From: Primula veris
Lineage: Eukaryota > Streptophyta > Magnoliopsida > Ericales > Primulaceae
Length of the DNA: 64,000 bases
Direction of reading: 5' to 3'
Assembly (NCBI GenBank): GCA_963682055.1
Contig: OY821740.1
Coordinates: 38,398,795-38,462,794, forward strand
Positions 33,249-43,905 of the stretch are shown one piece after another (the first letter of the stretch is position 1; each line of letters starts with the position of its first letter). A model generated the notes under the pieces. The model was given only the letters and a program-made list of their open reading frames with translations. It searched no databases and had not been told where the DNA came from. The position numbers and the translations under genes were made by a program.

Positions 33249-36017
33249 TGACAAATTCTTTTGCTCAAATTCTTATTGGTCCGGTTTGTAAGTACAATTT
33301 TTGTGAACCTCAACACGCTCACTTCACATCGAGTTGGTTCGACGATAGGTTCTAGAGGCAGTGTTTCTCAGAGACTGAACTAATTAAAATATTTCATGAA
33401 ACTGGAAAAAAGAACATCTCATTTGGAAACTGCTTTTACACACGTTCTAGATTCTAATCAATAAGCCAAATATTGTAAGATCATGTTGTGTATAAATTCA
33501 GAGGCAACATAGCGTTAAGACATTATTTGGTTTTGCTTGTGGAGATCGTTTATTAGATCTAAATATATGGGAGATGGCTAATTTTGTAAACTTTAATCTT
33601 TTAGAGTACTTAGATTCTGTGTGGTGACCAATTTACATTTGCTGCTTTTATTCAAAGCATTCTCCACTGCTGGTTTGGTATATCTTTCTTATTTTGTTTC
33701 TGTCCTTGTTTGCTTTGGTTTTGAGGAGTGAATCATTGGAGCTTTTGAACATTAACTTTGCTTTTATTGTTTTATTGAGCTTTTAAAAAAAAATAACACG
33801 ACTTGGGTGACTTCATCACTTTTCTCGGAGGCATCTTCTTTCTTATTTTTGAAAGGCTTCCCACTCAATCGACCTCATTTAATATTATATGTTTTTGGTG
33901 AAGCGATATGGTGATCAGTAGCACAATTATTGCCTTGATTTTGTTCGTTTTTTCTATCGTTTTTTTGTTGCTTTATCAATTAAAATCTAGTGAAAACTAC
34001 AACTACCTTCATTTTGTTCCTAGATTTTGGCCGTCCTTTGGATCCTAAGACTTGTATAAAAACGAGACAACAAGTTGGCAACTATTTAAAGCAAACTTTG
34101 TACATCAAAAACATGTTACGTTCTATGTTTCTTCTCGGGTTTATCAGGTCAAGGAAATGACTTCAATGTCTTATGCGCCTACAACTTATCTTGACAGAAT
34201 ATTTACTGAAGTATCAATTTATATGCACAACGTATAGCAAAGATGCCGAAAGATATGCAGCAATGTGAAATATGTACAAACTACAAACCAAATGATAAAA
34301 TATATATCGGATCAATTGAAGAAGTGACACCAATCGAGATTATCGAAATCAGAAGCTATAGTTGTAAGAACTGTATTTATGTCATCACCATATCTTCAAT
34401 TTTTAGTTACTAAATGATAAAATGACAGTCCGTCGAGACTTTTCATGATGACATGTTTAGAAAACTTTTGTACTAATTTTCAAGCTTTTATATATTTGTG
34501 ATCCTGAAAACATTCACCAGCTATAAAAGTTTCTTCATAATACTTATTAATTATGAAAAAACATCATGAAGAAAGTTTGGATTCAGACTTCCACAGCCAT
34601 TTTACTTGTGGAGGGGGCATTTTCAAAATTTCAAATTTTTGTGTTGAAATTTCCATCGTGTTTAAATTATCCATAAAAAAAATAAAAATTGTACGGCCTG
34701 CCGAATTTGACTATAAGAAAGATAAAGATAACCATTTTCACATGCATATACATTTGTGGCTTGTGATGCAATTATATCCGAAAACATATAATCAAGATCC
34801 GCAACTATGCAGATCAATATTTAATTTCTCACTATATGTCAAAAAAATTAATTTTATGAATCTACAATATAGTTTTTGAAAACTACTATTCTGTACACGA
34901 TGAGCTGATTAATGGCCGATTATTTTTTCGTTAGTGTATTTACTCATAGCTATAATATACGTGTGACATGCCATGTGACAATTTTAACAATTTTTATTTT
35001 ATTTTATTTTTTGTTTTCGTTTTCTTTTTGATTTATGTTTTCGTATATCAAAAACTTTTACAATTTTACCCAAAACTTCTCCAATTTTATCAAAAAAAAA
35101 ACCTAACCATCAATCATCAAACTCCTTCGTATATCAAATTAATATATTTTTTTATCAAATCAACATCACTCTACTACTATAATTATCCTCAATTTTATCA
35201 AAAAAAAAAAAAAAAAACCTCTTGAAATAAATTTTTTTTGCTAAAGTTGTCATGGCATGCAACGTCGTCTATGAAAAAAGAATCCCATGATCGATCAAGC
35301 AGACTCATTCACTAGTCTAACAATTAGCATATTTGCTATCCGAATCTAAATATTATTATTACTACCAAGTTTTACTTGTTACACAATTATATAACCGCTT
35401 TGGGATACCAGCAATAATCCTCATAGCCTCAACAAGAAGTCGAGAACTGTAATTGATCCAAGGAACTTTCAGTTACAACAAATTTGATCTCTTAAGTTTT
35501 CAAAAAATAAACAAATGTTCTCCATTACGGATCAAAAGTCATTTTTACTGGCCGAAAACATGATTCTTTCTGTACTCTCGTAATCTCTATTGTGTATGTT
35601 ACTCGATAGCCAATTTAATTTCAACTTGACAATTACTAACAGAGACGCCATTTTTATGACTTTTTTTTTTAAAAATAGGTACAAAGACCATCATACGGAG
35701 TATAGTTTTTCAGAACTATTGATATTTAAATCATGAGGACCAAACAAAATTTCGTTCAACACTATTTATATAATATGAAGACAATTAGAGTACAATAACC
35801 CCAAGATATTTGACGTAGTTAACATGAGAATCCAGCAAACACGTATACTAATATTCTAGTTCGGCAATCTGATATATTTCTTGATTATATGATACTAAAA
35901 TATCTTTGAAATTTGGTTGGCAGTGATGGTGACAATAAAAAAAATACCTAGTAAAAGTGTTGCTCACTTATAAATAGTAGTTCTTTTTTATCATTATGTC
36001 CTTATTATTCTAATCAA
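33249..36017. other. Intergenic between the DUF3755 gene and the UGT85-like gene
   Basis: The left part is the probable 3' UTR. The rest is AT-rich with several poly(A) and poly(T) runs (for example near 35205). The ORFs at 34553-34879 and 34968-35225 are low-complexity and not credible genes. Confidence 0.5.
35969..35976 (+). promoter_or_regulatory. TATA box of the UGT85-like gene
   Basis: TATAAATA lies 42 bases before the ATG at 36018, implying a very short 5' leader of roughly 10-20 bases. Confidence 0.6.
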
Positions 36018-37647
36018 ATGGATACCAAAAAAATGTATAATAAGCCTCATGCAGTCTTTATTCCATTTCCCCTTCAAGGACACATAAATCCTATGATAAA
36101 ATTAGCTCAAAACTTTCACCAAAATGGCTTTTACATAACTTTTATCATTCCCGAGTTTATCCAAAAGGGTCTGTCTGAACATGGCTCGATACCATCTGCA
36201 TCACACGATTTCAATTTCGAGACCTATCCTGACGGGTTTCAGGTGCCTGATGCTGTGACCACTCCGGATCTTTTCTTGCTCTGTGAATCCGCTCGATATA
36301 AATACTATGAGTCTATTAGAAAAGCCGTAATGAAAGTTAATGATGAAGTGGAAAAGAAGATTGTACCTAGTATAAATTGTGTCGTCGCGGATGTCCTTAT
36401 TCCTTTCACAACAAAAATAGCACGAGAAATCGGAGTGCGTAGTCTGCTTTTTTGGACAGCGAGTGCGTGTAGTCTAATCGCTTATCGACATTACCGAGAA
36501 ATTAACAAAAGAGGTCCCCTGCCTATTACAGGTACTATCTCCATCTCTAGGTATATTAAAGAATATTACTTTTACATGATTTTAGTTACATAAAGATAAA
36601 TCTCATGTGGTATGCACCGTGATTGCAATATGTATTCATTGTGCACTATGATATTAGCTCGATGAATATATCATATTATCATGTGAATAAGAAAATAAGG
36701 TGATAAATATCACGATATTACCTAACGAGCTAACATTTCTTTTTTCATTTTTAACAGTTGAGACTTCGGATAATATTGTCGATTGGATCCCTGGGTTAAA
36801 AAATGTCCGTCTTAGAGACCTATCTTTTGTCGATACTAGCAACTATGATTACCCAATGGTAGAGATAGGACAAGCTTCGGAAGATGTAGGTCTCATAATA
36901 AATACTTTCGAAACACTTGAGCAAGAAGCACTATCTACACTTTCATCGATGTTCGCACAAGTATACGCTGTTGGTCCTCTTCATATGCTAAAACATTCAT
37001 ATCAAAACACTACTTTTAAATCAATGAGCTTCAACTTTTGGAAACAAGAAACCCAATGCCTAGAATGGCTCGACTCGAAGGAACCAAATTCAGCCGTTTA
37101 TATAAGTTTCGGGAGCTTAATATTCATGACTATGGAAGAACTGGTCGAATTTGCTTGGGGGGTCATTAATAGTAACCGTCCATTTATATGGGTAATTAGG
37201 AGTAATATGGTGAATAATGAGCTGACGGAATTACCTTCAGATGTATTGGAGATCGCCAGAGAAAGAGGTCTTATTGTGAGTTGGTGCCCACAAGAAGAAG
37301 TTATAAATCATAATGCTATTGGCTTGTTTGTAACACATTGTGGTTGGAACTCAATGCTAGATAGCATATGCGCGGGGGTACCCATAATTTGTTGGCCTAA
37401 AATTGGCGACCAATTTATAAATTGCCGCTATAGTTGTACTGATTGGGGTATTGGGATAGAGATAAATGAACATGTTAAACGAGACGAAGTGGAGGAGATT
37501 GTGAGGGACTTAATGGATAGAGAAAATGGGAAAAATTTAAAAGCAAAGATTATGCAATGGAAAGAAATGGCGATTGATTCAGTTAAAAGTCGAAGCGGAT
37601 CTTCGTCGCAAAATTTTGACAACTTGATGAAGACAGCAAGAAATTGA
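36018..37647 (+). CDS. UDP-glycosyltransferase, UGT85-like, two exons
   Basis: Exon 1 is 36018-36531 and exon 2 is 36758-37647; the 226-bp intron has GT-AG ends and the joined frame gives 467 residues. This is a cytosolic family 1 glycosyltransferase, with catalytic His22 in FPLQGHINP and an Asp in CVVADVL. The PSPG box spans residues 347-390: it begins WCPQ, contains THCGWNSMLDS and ends GDQ. The closest family is UGT85 (7-deoxyloganetin or cyanohydrin glucosyltransferase relatives), by VDWIPGLKNVRLRDL, YAVGPLHML and VKRDEVEEIVRDLM. Two oddities: the usual Glu after HCGWNSxL is Asp, and the linker normally present before VDWIPG (KDES-like) is about a dozen residues shorter, exactly at the exon junction. 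The acceptor is unknown. It is probably functional, but a specialised or drifting copy is possible. Confidence 0.88.
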
Positions 37648-38372
37648 CATTCTGCCGGAGTTCAAACATTCGGCTTGTTTGATTGTGTCTTTATGCAAAT
37701 AAGTTGGTTCATCTGAGATTCACATTTTATGAGAATAGAATGCCCAAAAGCTTAAAGTTTATGTTAATTTTTGCTTGAAATCTTAGAATCTATTTTGTTG
37801 ATCAGCTTAATATTTGAACTATGTTAAATTTGGACGTGTGAAGAATAAAAGTTTTGTGCTGAATGATTTCAATTTCTTCTTAAAATAAACAGTTCATTTG
37901 CTTAAAAATTGCAATGAAACAAGTCTTGAAGATATGACGCAACTTAATAATTAAAATGCACCTATATACCAAGAAAAGACTGGTTTCCCTTGGATTATTC
38001 TTCTGGGGTTAGTGAATGCAACATGCCAATGTTTCATCACAAATCGCTAGCATCGAAATCCAAGTACTGAAACTTCTACTACACATTGAAACAAGTTACG
38101 CATACGTAACTACGTTAAAGGTCATTTGAGACAATCGTGATTCATACATCGTAGCACCAAAAGAATCACTCATACTACCATTTTACTCATGCGTAACAAG
38201 AGTAAACTTTAAGAAATTTCATTAATGTCGAGGTCACCTAGAAATCTACATTGATTTTTCAATTCTTCTTGGTTTGCTTGTTTTGATATATACCATTTTA
38301 TCTTAAAGTCCTTACAAATTTTATTTTGTTTATAATCTATTAATAATAAACTTTATATTAACAATCAACAAA
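37648..38372. other. Intergenic; 3' flank of the UGT85-like gene and 5' flank of the tRNA gene
   Basis: No gene seen. Just before the tRNA, CAACAA (38366-38371) resembles the CAA initiation context typical of plant tRNA genes, with a TATATTA stretch about 15 bases further upstream. Confidence 0.5.
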
Positions 38373-38444
38373 GCCCTTATAGCTCAGTGGTAGAGCGCCA
38401 GTCTTGTAAACTGGAGGTCCGTAGTTCGATCCTGCGTGAGGGCA
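38373..38444 (+). tRNA. tRNA-Thr (anticodon UGU)
   Basis: 72 bases with a full cloverleaf. The acceptor stem is GCCCTTA with TGAGGGC, the D stem GCTC/GAGC, and the anticodon stem CCAGT/ACTGG around loop CTTGTAA (TGT at 38405-38407). The T stem is CGTAG/CTGCG with loop TTCGATC. The internal promoter boxes are present (TAGCTCAGTGG at 38380-38390; GTTCGATCC at 38424-38432). No intron. The sequence fits a nuclear rather than a plastid trnT. Confidence 0.95.
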
Positions 38445-38445
38445 C

Positions 38446-38451
38446 TTTTTT
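38446..38451 (+). terminator. Pol III terminator of the tRNA gene
   Basis: A run of six T begins two bases after the tRNA 3' end; further T runs follow at about 38455-38475. Confidence 0.8.
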
Positions 38452-39193
38452 GGTCTTTTTAATTTTTTTTTTTTTATACTTTTACTTTTAATATCACCAA
38501 AATTTCATCCGCAAATGTACTCGAAGACAAGCCAGAAACCGAGAGCAAAAAAGTTTAATATGAGTAAAAGCATCAAGGAGTCGTTTTTAATACTCCATTT
38601 ATAAAGTTTAATATAATTAAAACTAGTCGATATGGAAATAAAAAAAGGCTAATATTCTATCAGCTCGTAAAAACTGCATAGAGCGGTCAATCGCTATACC
38701 AGACAAGACATTTGTAATACTAACAAAATAGAGGGTCCATTTATTTGTCTAGTTTTGGTATTTAGATTTTAGAGTAGAACAAGTCTATCACCTCATTTCG
38801 TGCTCGATTCCATATATTATATGACAGACTATTAGCACAACTATTATTTTGTCTCTTGTCATCTAATTTGCACATATAGATAATGTGCTCTTTTATTAAA
38901 ATAATGATGGCAAGAAAATATAATATCATTAATCATTTCTCTCCACTCCATTCTGATCAACTTGTACGATCATAGTTTTTTATTTCTTGCCAACAAAACT
39001 TGTCTGAATTGGTAAGCTAATTCAAATTTTTTTTGTTTGCTGAACCTAACCTTAATTAATTTCTACTCACCTCAATTTTTCATTTGTTAATTAGAATGTG
39101 CATGATCTCTGTGACTGTAAGTCTTGCTGTAACTTTTCAACCTTTCATAGAGGCATCGTCATTTACCGACCTTGGATAAAATAAAACATTCTA
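38452..39193. other. Intergenic, AT-rich
   Basis: Nothing recognised beyond T-rich runs. Confidence 0.5.
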
Positions 39194-39427
39194 GCTCCTA
39201 ATATTTAATTGTTCGGCCTATACGAAACTACGTACAATTTTAACCGACAAATAACTCATATGAAAGTTGTCGAAATCGAATTTTTCAAAAGTTAACAATA
39301 TAGTTCAAATCTTGAACTATATGATTTTCTTTTTAAAATTTACATTTCAACAATTTAAATACGAGATATTTGTCGGTCAAAGTTTCACATAGATACATAG
39401 AGCTCTAATATTTTGGGACGGAGGAAG
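39194..39427. mobile_element. Stowaway-like MITE, copy B
   Basis: About 234 bases. The right end reads GGGACGGAGGAAG followed by TA (39428-39429); the left end is eroded (TAGCTCCTAATATT). The inner arms ACGAAACTACGTACAATTTTAACCG and the inverted CGGTCAAAGTTTCACATAGAT-like block match copies A and C. Confidence 0.75.
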
Positions 39428-40627
39428 TACTTATTTATATATGAAATTGCTCGAAAAAATTTCAACCGTACACAGCAGCGATTCCTCCTCACTTTATTAA
39501 GAGGATAATTTAAATGTGTAAAGACTATATATACAATATTACAATCTATAGTTTAGCTACTCTGATATCATACCAGGTTAATATTTACTGGAAACTGATA
39601 ATTTGAAATTTAGTAGCTTTGAAATTAAGATACGAAACCATGAAAAGTAATAACCCTCACCGGGCCACTAATTACATATAAAAAGTTCAATAAAAGTTGA
39701 GAATAAGGAACAAAGCTTAATTAACACAAACTATATTCAGTTTTTCAATGCCAATAAAATATATTTGAAAAAAGAACTCCTAATAGTCCTTTCAAAAACA
39801 AATGAAATACTGAGCAATTTATATATATTTAAAAAAATTGTCTGTTCATGTACTTTAGATTATTGACATAAACATCTATTTTTCGTACAATTGTAAACTG
39901 ACATGTATATTAATGCTGGTGGTCGATTTGAAGGTACCGTTATTTTATTGCCAATGTTACTGCAATTTAGTCAAGTGGTCATTATTAAAGTATTACAATA
40001 TAAGTTGTAAACAGAGATCGTGAGTGAGAGATCGAAAAATGGATAGACAGGAAGAATATTGGTTATTTAATTATAGGCTTGTACTTGTAGCAATCAAAAT
40101 AAAAACAAATGCTGTAAGATATTTCAAATACCAAAAAAATAAACACCAGCTAGTTTAAAACTGCTTGACGCTTGGACATATATATTAATTGCTACGTAAT
40201 AATATATATACAAATTAAGCAGCTTTTAGTGTACATCTTTGTTAAAAAAAAAAAGTGTACATCTTTTTTTATAAATTGCAAAAACTCAGGTTTTAAATTT
40301 TTGGGGTTACCCTTATTTTATCTTAGCATATATAGTGTTTATAACCAAATTATTACTCATTGTTGATATATTGTCTCTGAGTCTACTAGTATCATAGGCG
40401 AAAATACTAGCTTTCTCTAGATCAAGTAAGCCTCTGGTTATTCTAGCGTAAAACTTCCAACTTTTATTCATCGACAACTATGAACACTGAAATATAACAA
40501 AACAAATAGAACTTAAAAAAACAAGCAATTAGCTTGAAAAAAATCATCATTTTCCATAAAAAAGCAACATTAAACTAATCCAATTCAAAAAAATAAAATA
40601 GCAACATATTCTCCCTCACAATCCACA
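39428..40627. other. Intergenic up to the calmodulin-like gene
   Basis: AT-rich with no credible gene; the ORF at 40172-40366 is low-complexity. The rightmost part is the probable 3' UTR of the minus-strand calmodulin-like gene. Confidence 0.5.
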
Positions 40628-41218
40628 TTACGCTATTTTGCCTTGGGATTGCCTCATCATTTGCTTGAACTCGACGAAATCCACCAGTCCATCCCCATCC
40701 ACATCGACAGTCATGATCATCTTCTTGCACTCCTCCGTACACTGTCCTTGTTGGATCCCCAATGCCCCCAACACCGCCCTAAGTTCCTCGGCACATATAA
40801 AACCGTCCCCATCCTTATCGAAGACCTCAAACGCCTCCCTCACTTCCTTTTCGTTCCCCTTATCTCCCTCCTCAACTATCGACTCGTATAACTTCCCAAA
40901 CTCTTTTATGTCAACATGCCCGTCCCCGTTCAGGTCTACATGCGCGATCATGGGGCCTAGTTCAGGCCCCATGATGGGGATTCCTATTTGTTCTAAGGAA
41001 TCCCCAAGCTCGGATTGTGTGATCTTTCCGTCTTTGTTTTTGTCAAACATGTCAAAGACTCGTTGGAGCTCGTTGGGGAGGTGACATGGCAGAGGACTAG
41101 TGACGGTGGTTGTGGCGGTGTTGCAAGAGGGTTTAAGCTTTGTGGGTAGAAGATAAATGAGAAATGAGTTTAAGAGTTTGTAGATGAGGAATATGTTTCT
41201 TACTAGAATAGTTACCAT
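40628..41218 (-). CDS. Calmodulin-like protein with four EF-hands and hydrophobic N-terminus (CML5/CML4-like)
   Basis: Intronless, 196 residues from ATG 41218. The four EF-hand calcium loops are complete: residues 59-70 (DKNKDGKITQSE), 95-106 (DLNGDGHVDIKE), 134-145 (DKDGDGFICAEE) and 172-183 (DVDGDGLVDFVE). Each has Asp at position 1, Gly at 6 and Glu at 12, so all four should bind calcium. Residues 1-25 are hydrophobic (MVTILVRNIFLIYKLLNSFL), as in Arabidopsis CML4/CML5, where this part anchors the protein to endomembranes. A linker rich in Thr and Pro follows. The likely role is a calcium sensor that changes partner binding. A TATA box (TATATATA, minus strand, about 41277-41284) lies about 60 bases upstream. 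Gene intact. Confidence 0.92.
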   Translation of the reverse strand: MVTILVRNIFLIYKLLNSFLIYLLPTKLKPSCNTATTTVTSPLPCHLPNELQRVFDMFDKNKDGKITQSELGDSLEQIGIPIMGPELGPMIAHVDLNGDGHVDIKEFGKLYESIVEEGDKGNEKEVREAFEVFDKDGDGFICAEELRAVLGALGIQQGQCTEECKKMIMTVDVDGDGLVDFVEFKQMMRQSQGKIA

Positions 41219-42850
41219 TTTTGGTTTTGAAGAAAGTGACTAACAGTGATGTGGGGAGAAAGGTGATAATTAAGCTTATATATAGAGAAATAAGATTATA
41301 TTTTATTAAATGGGATTATCACTATGATGATCTTTTGGTTAGTGATTTCATGGTGTAAAGTTTGAAAGGTATTAGGTAGTACTAGTGCTATATATTAGAT
41401 CTGTTTTCCTTGCATACTACAACTCCAAGAAAAACAAGTCATTAAAACATAAATAAAAGAAAAGTAAAATAAAGTACAAAATACAAATTGTTTGTTTTCT
41501 GTATTATATTATATTATATTATATATATATATATAGAATGATATATCGATACATAAAAAAAAACACTATGTTTACATTTTAATCATAACAATCTATTTAG
41601 AGTTTTTTCAATGACTTAGATTAATTAAAACAAATAAATCATCACAACCCTTAAAAACAGATGTAATTGATAGTTAGGATTAAAATGTAAACATAGTTTT
41701 TTTTTTGTTTTTTTTTTTTATGTGTCTGCTTAATATGGGTTAGTAGCAAGTTACTGCACTGAAAGACTGGTAAAATAATGTGAAGCTGGTTGAGAGACAA
41801 GACCTAAAGAAACAACTGGACTGTAGCAGTTGCATTAATATATATAAGAACTCCCATTTGGCCACTAGCATTTGTATAATATAATCTGAATATGTGTTCT
41901 GGCCCATGAATAATTAAATCTTTAGTATATGAAGAAATATCAGGACTACTTAGGTCGTGCAATTGATACAAATCCAGAATCCACTACGTACGCAAATTAA
42001 CTAACAGTTTTAATATGTAAGAATTTAATGTGCAAAACATTTTCAAAAATATTTGTCACCTATGATTTTGGATCTGCCCAATCAAGTAGACGACACGATC
42101 GATATTTCCTTTATTCAATGAAAAATTCACTTAATTACTACAACGTTTTGGTTCTGCTTCATTTAGTGTTCTAAAAACGGCGAGCGTAGACGGCAGGCGT
42201 AGCCTAGACGCCTAGTAGATTAGGCAAGATTAAATAGATTTAGATGAGATTAGGTCATAGGAAAGCTACTTCCGCCTAGAAACAGCCTTGTGCATTTAAA
42301 TAAATACTTCCATTCATTATCTCGACTTTTATACTTGTGGCTTAATGATTATTCTGTTCAGTTTAGCGCTCTATCAATCATTCGATCAATGTTATGGCTT
42401 ATGATATTTTGGACGGATGACTTATGATTCTAGCATAAAACTGAACATGATTGTTTGTATCCGTCAATCTCGATTGGAATGTCTATTGTTCGGACTTGAA
42501 CTTATAAAAAGACACAAATTCAATATTTTGGACGGATCCAAATGATTTAGTCTCGTCCGTGAAGCTTGGCACCATTGGCTTTAACCTGTAAGCGTATATG
42601 CCTCTCAACACATTAACCAAGTGATATGTATTATATTACAGGGTTGCCTATTAAGTAACAAGTTTTTCTTAAACAAATAACCAGAGGTAATCATATCCTC
42701 ACAGGCAGCTATGAAACTTAAAAGGCAGTTATGGTTCAGCTCGTACGAAATTTAGGATAGACAGTCTAAAATGTCTCGACGGCTACAGTAAACTAAAACA
42801 AGTGAGTAACTTATTGTGACTGCATAACCGATGAAATAACTTAGCATGAA
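41219..42850. other. Intergenic with a microsatellite and a MITE
   Basis: Holds the promoter of the calmodulin-like gene, an (ATATT)n/(TA)n microsatellite at about 41503-41536 and the inverted-repeat element at 41550-41711. No gene seen in the rest. Confidence 0.5.
41550..41711. mobile_element. Short inverted-repeat element (MITE)
   Basis: The left arm ACTATGTTTACATTTTAATC and an exact inverted copy near 41670-41700 (GATTAAAATGTAAACATAGT) enclose about 110 AT-rich bases. Poly(A) precedes and poly(T) follows, extending the palindrome. Confidence 0.65.
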
Positions 42851-43527
42851 CTAACTCCAGCCAATTGTGACGAAGGGGCACTTGGGTTCACATTGACGAT
42901 TATCCCAGCACCAATTTGCAAGATAAGTGCATGTACCTCGCGTATCATCTGAAGGGCCGCGCCTAAAAGCTAGCACTTTACATCCAGCTGGCCCATCCCA
43001 AACAATAGCTTGGTAGAATCCCTCACTTCCACTATCGAGGTCTTTTGTGGAAAAAGGTTATGTAATATATACTAGGGGCACCCTAGCGCAGCCCTAACAG
43101 GTTTAAAACTGTAACCCTCCTTTGACATCCTCGTAAAATATTTTATTGTAGAGTGCAATTGTTGCTTTGCATAACTCTTCACTAGTCGAGTTATCAATGG
43201 ATCGTCACTAAAAGATATAAGTGAAAGTTTTTCACACCTATACGGATCCGTATACGGATATTTGTTTGTTTCTGAAGCTGAGAATTGATAGTCTATCTCA
43301 TATTCTTGAATGTAATCTAGCCACCGGGTGTACGTGGACCGCCACTTAAATATGCCTGCGTACTCAGATTTTGTAGGTCGAGGGGCAGTTACATTGCTTT
43401 TCCCAAGCTTTGAAATATTCTTGTGGATTTGTGATTGCTCTGCTGCTTCGTTCCTCTCGATCTCATCTATCTTACGCTTCTTCTTGGACCTACGCAAGCA
43501 AGGCGTGCTATTGGAATCGGTATCCAT
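42851..43527 (-). CDS. Hypothetical protein, two exons
   Basis: Exon 1 is 43116-43527 (ATG at 43527) and exon 2 is 42851-43041. The 74-bp intron has GT-AG ends, and splicing carries the frame across to an ORF ending TAG at 42851, giving 200 residues. Without splicing, exon 1 would stop at 43072. The N-terminus has a nuclear-signal-like basic run (RRSKKKRKIDE). The middle holds FKWRSTYTRWLDYIQEYEIDY and LVKSYAKQQLHSTIKYF. Exon 2 has several Cys and Trp residues (GTCTYLANWCWDNRQCEPKC). I do not recognise the family. The coding look of exon 2 in exactly the spliced phase supports the model, but no homologue is known to me, and it might be a fragment of a larger gene. A hAT terminus lies only 29 bases upstream of the ATG. 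Confidence 0.5.
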
Positions 43528-43555
43528 ATTCTAAAACCCTAGCCACCTGCTGTAG

Positions 43556-43905
43556 CAGGGGCGGAACCAGAAATTATAGTTAGTGGGGGAACAATAAACA
43601 AACATAATTACTAAATTTTAAATAAAAACGACAAACAGTATTGTGTGAAATCTAGAACCTAAATTACAACCGACCTCTGAGTTTACTCATTCTTTGAAAT
43701 CGGTTCATAATAAGCTCATTAGGTAAACTACCAGAAATGTCTTTTTCAATATAAACAAGCAAATTATTACTCAACCACTCATTACTCATTCGGTTTTGAA
43801 ATCGAGTTTTCACAATTTTCATCCCAGAAAATGCTAGTTCTGCTAAATTAAAAAAAAAACATTTTTCAAATGGTAATATTTGGCTTTTTGGCAAAATATC
43901 GTAAC
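43556..43905 (-). pseudogene. 3' end of a hAT transposon with transposase C-terminal (dimerisation) domain
   Basis: CAGGGGCGGAACCAG at 43556-43570 is a hAT-type terminal repeat. About 95 bases inside lies a minus-strand frame (43664 to about 43900) ending MNRFQRMSKLRGRL. Its body (ELAFSGMKIVKTRFQNRMSN, then EWLSNNLLVYIEKDI) matches the C-terminal dimerisation region of plant ZMYM1/TTF-type hAT transposases, where the usual reading is ERSFSAMK. Nothing upstream forms a transposase, so this is a 5'-truncated relic. Orientation and end are consistent: the transposase stop faces the terminal repeat. Confidence 0.75.

Noticed and set aside
34553..34879. 108-codon plus-strand frame
   Set aside because: Lys/Phe-rich low-complexity translation in AT-rich sequence, no splice or family support.
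1991..37647. The two UGT genes as parts of a biosynthetic gene cluster
   Set aside because: They belong to different families, are over 30 kb apart and no other pathway enzyme lies between them.
43072..43115. Reading exon 1 of the hypothetical gene straight through to the stop at 43072
   Set aside because: The downstream exon is open in the phase produced by splicing the 74-bp intron, so the read-through tail is probably intronic.
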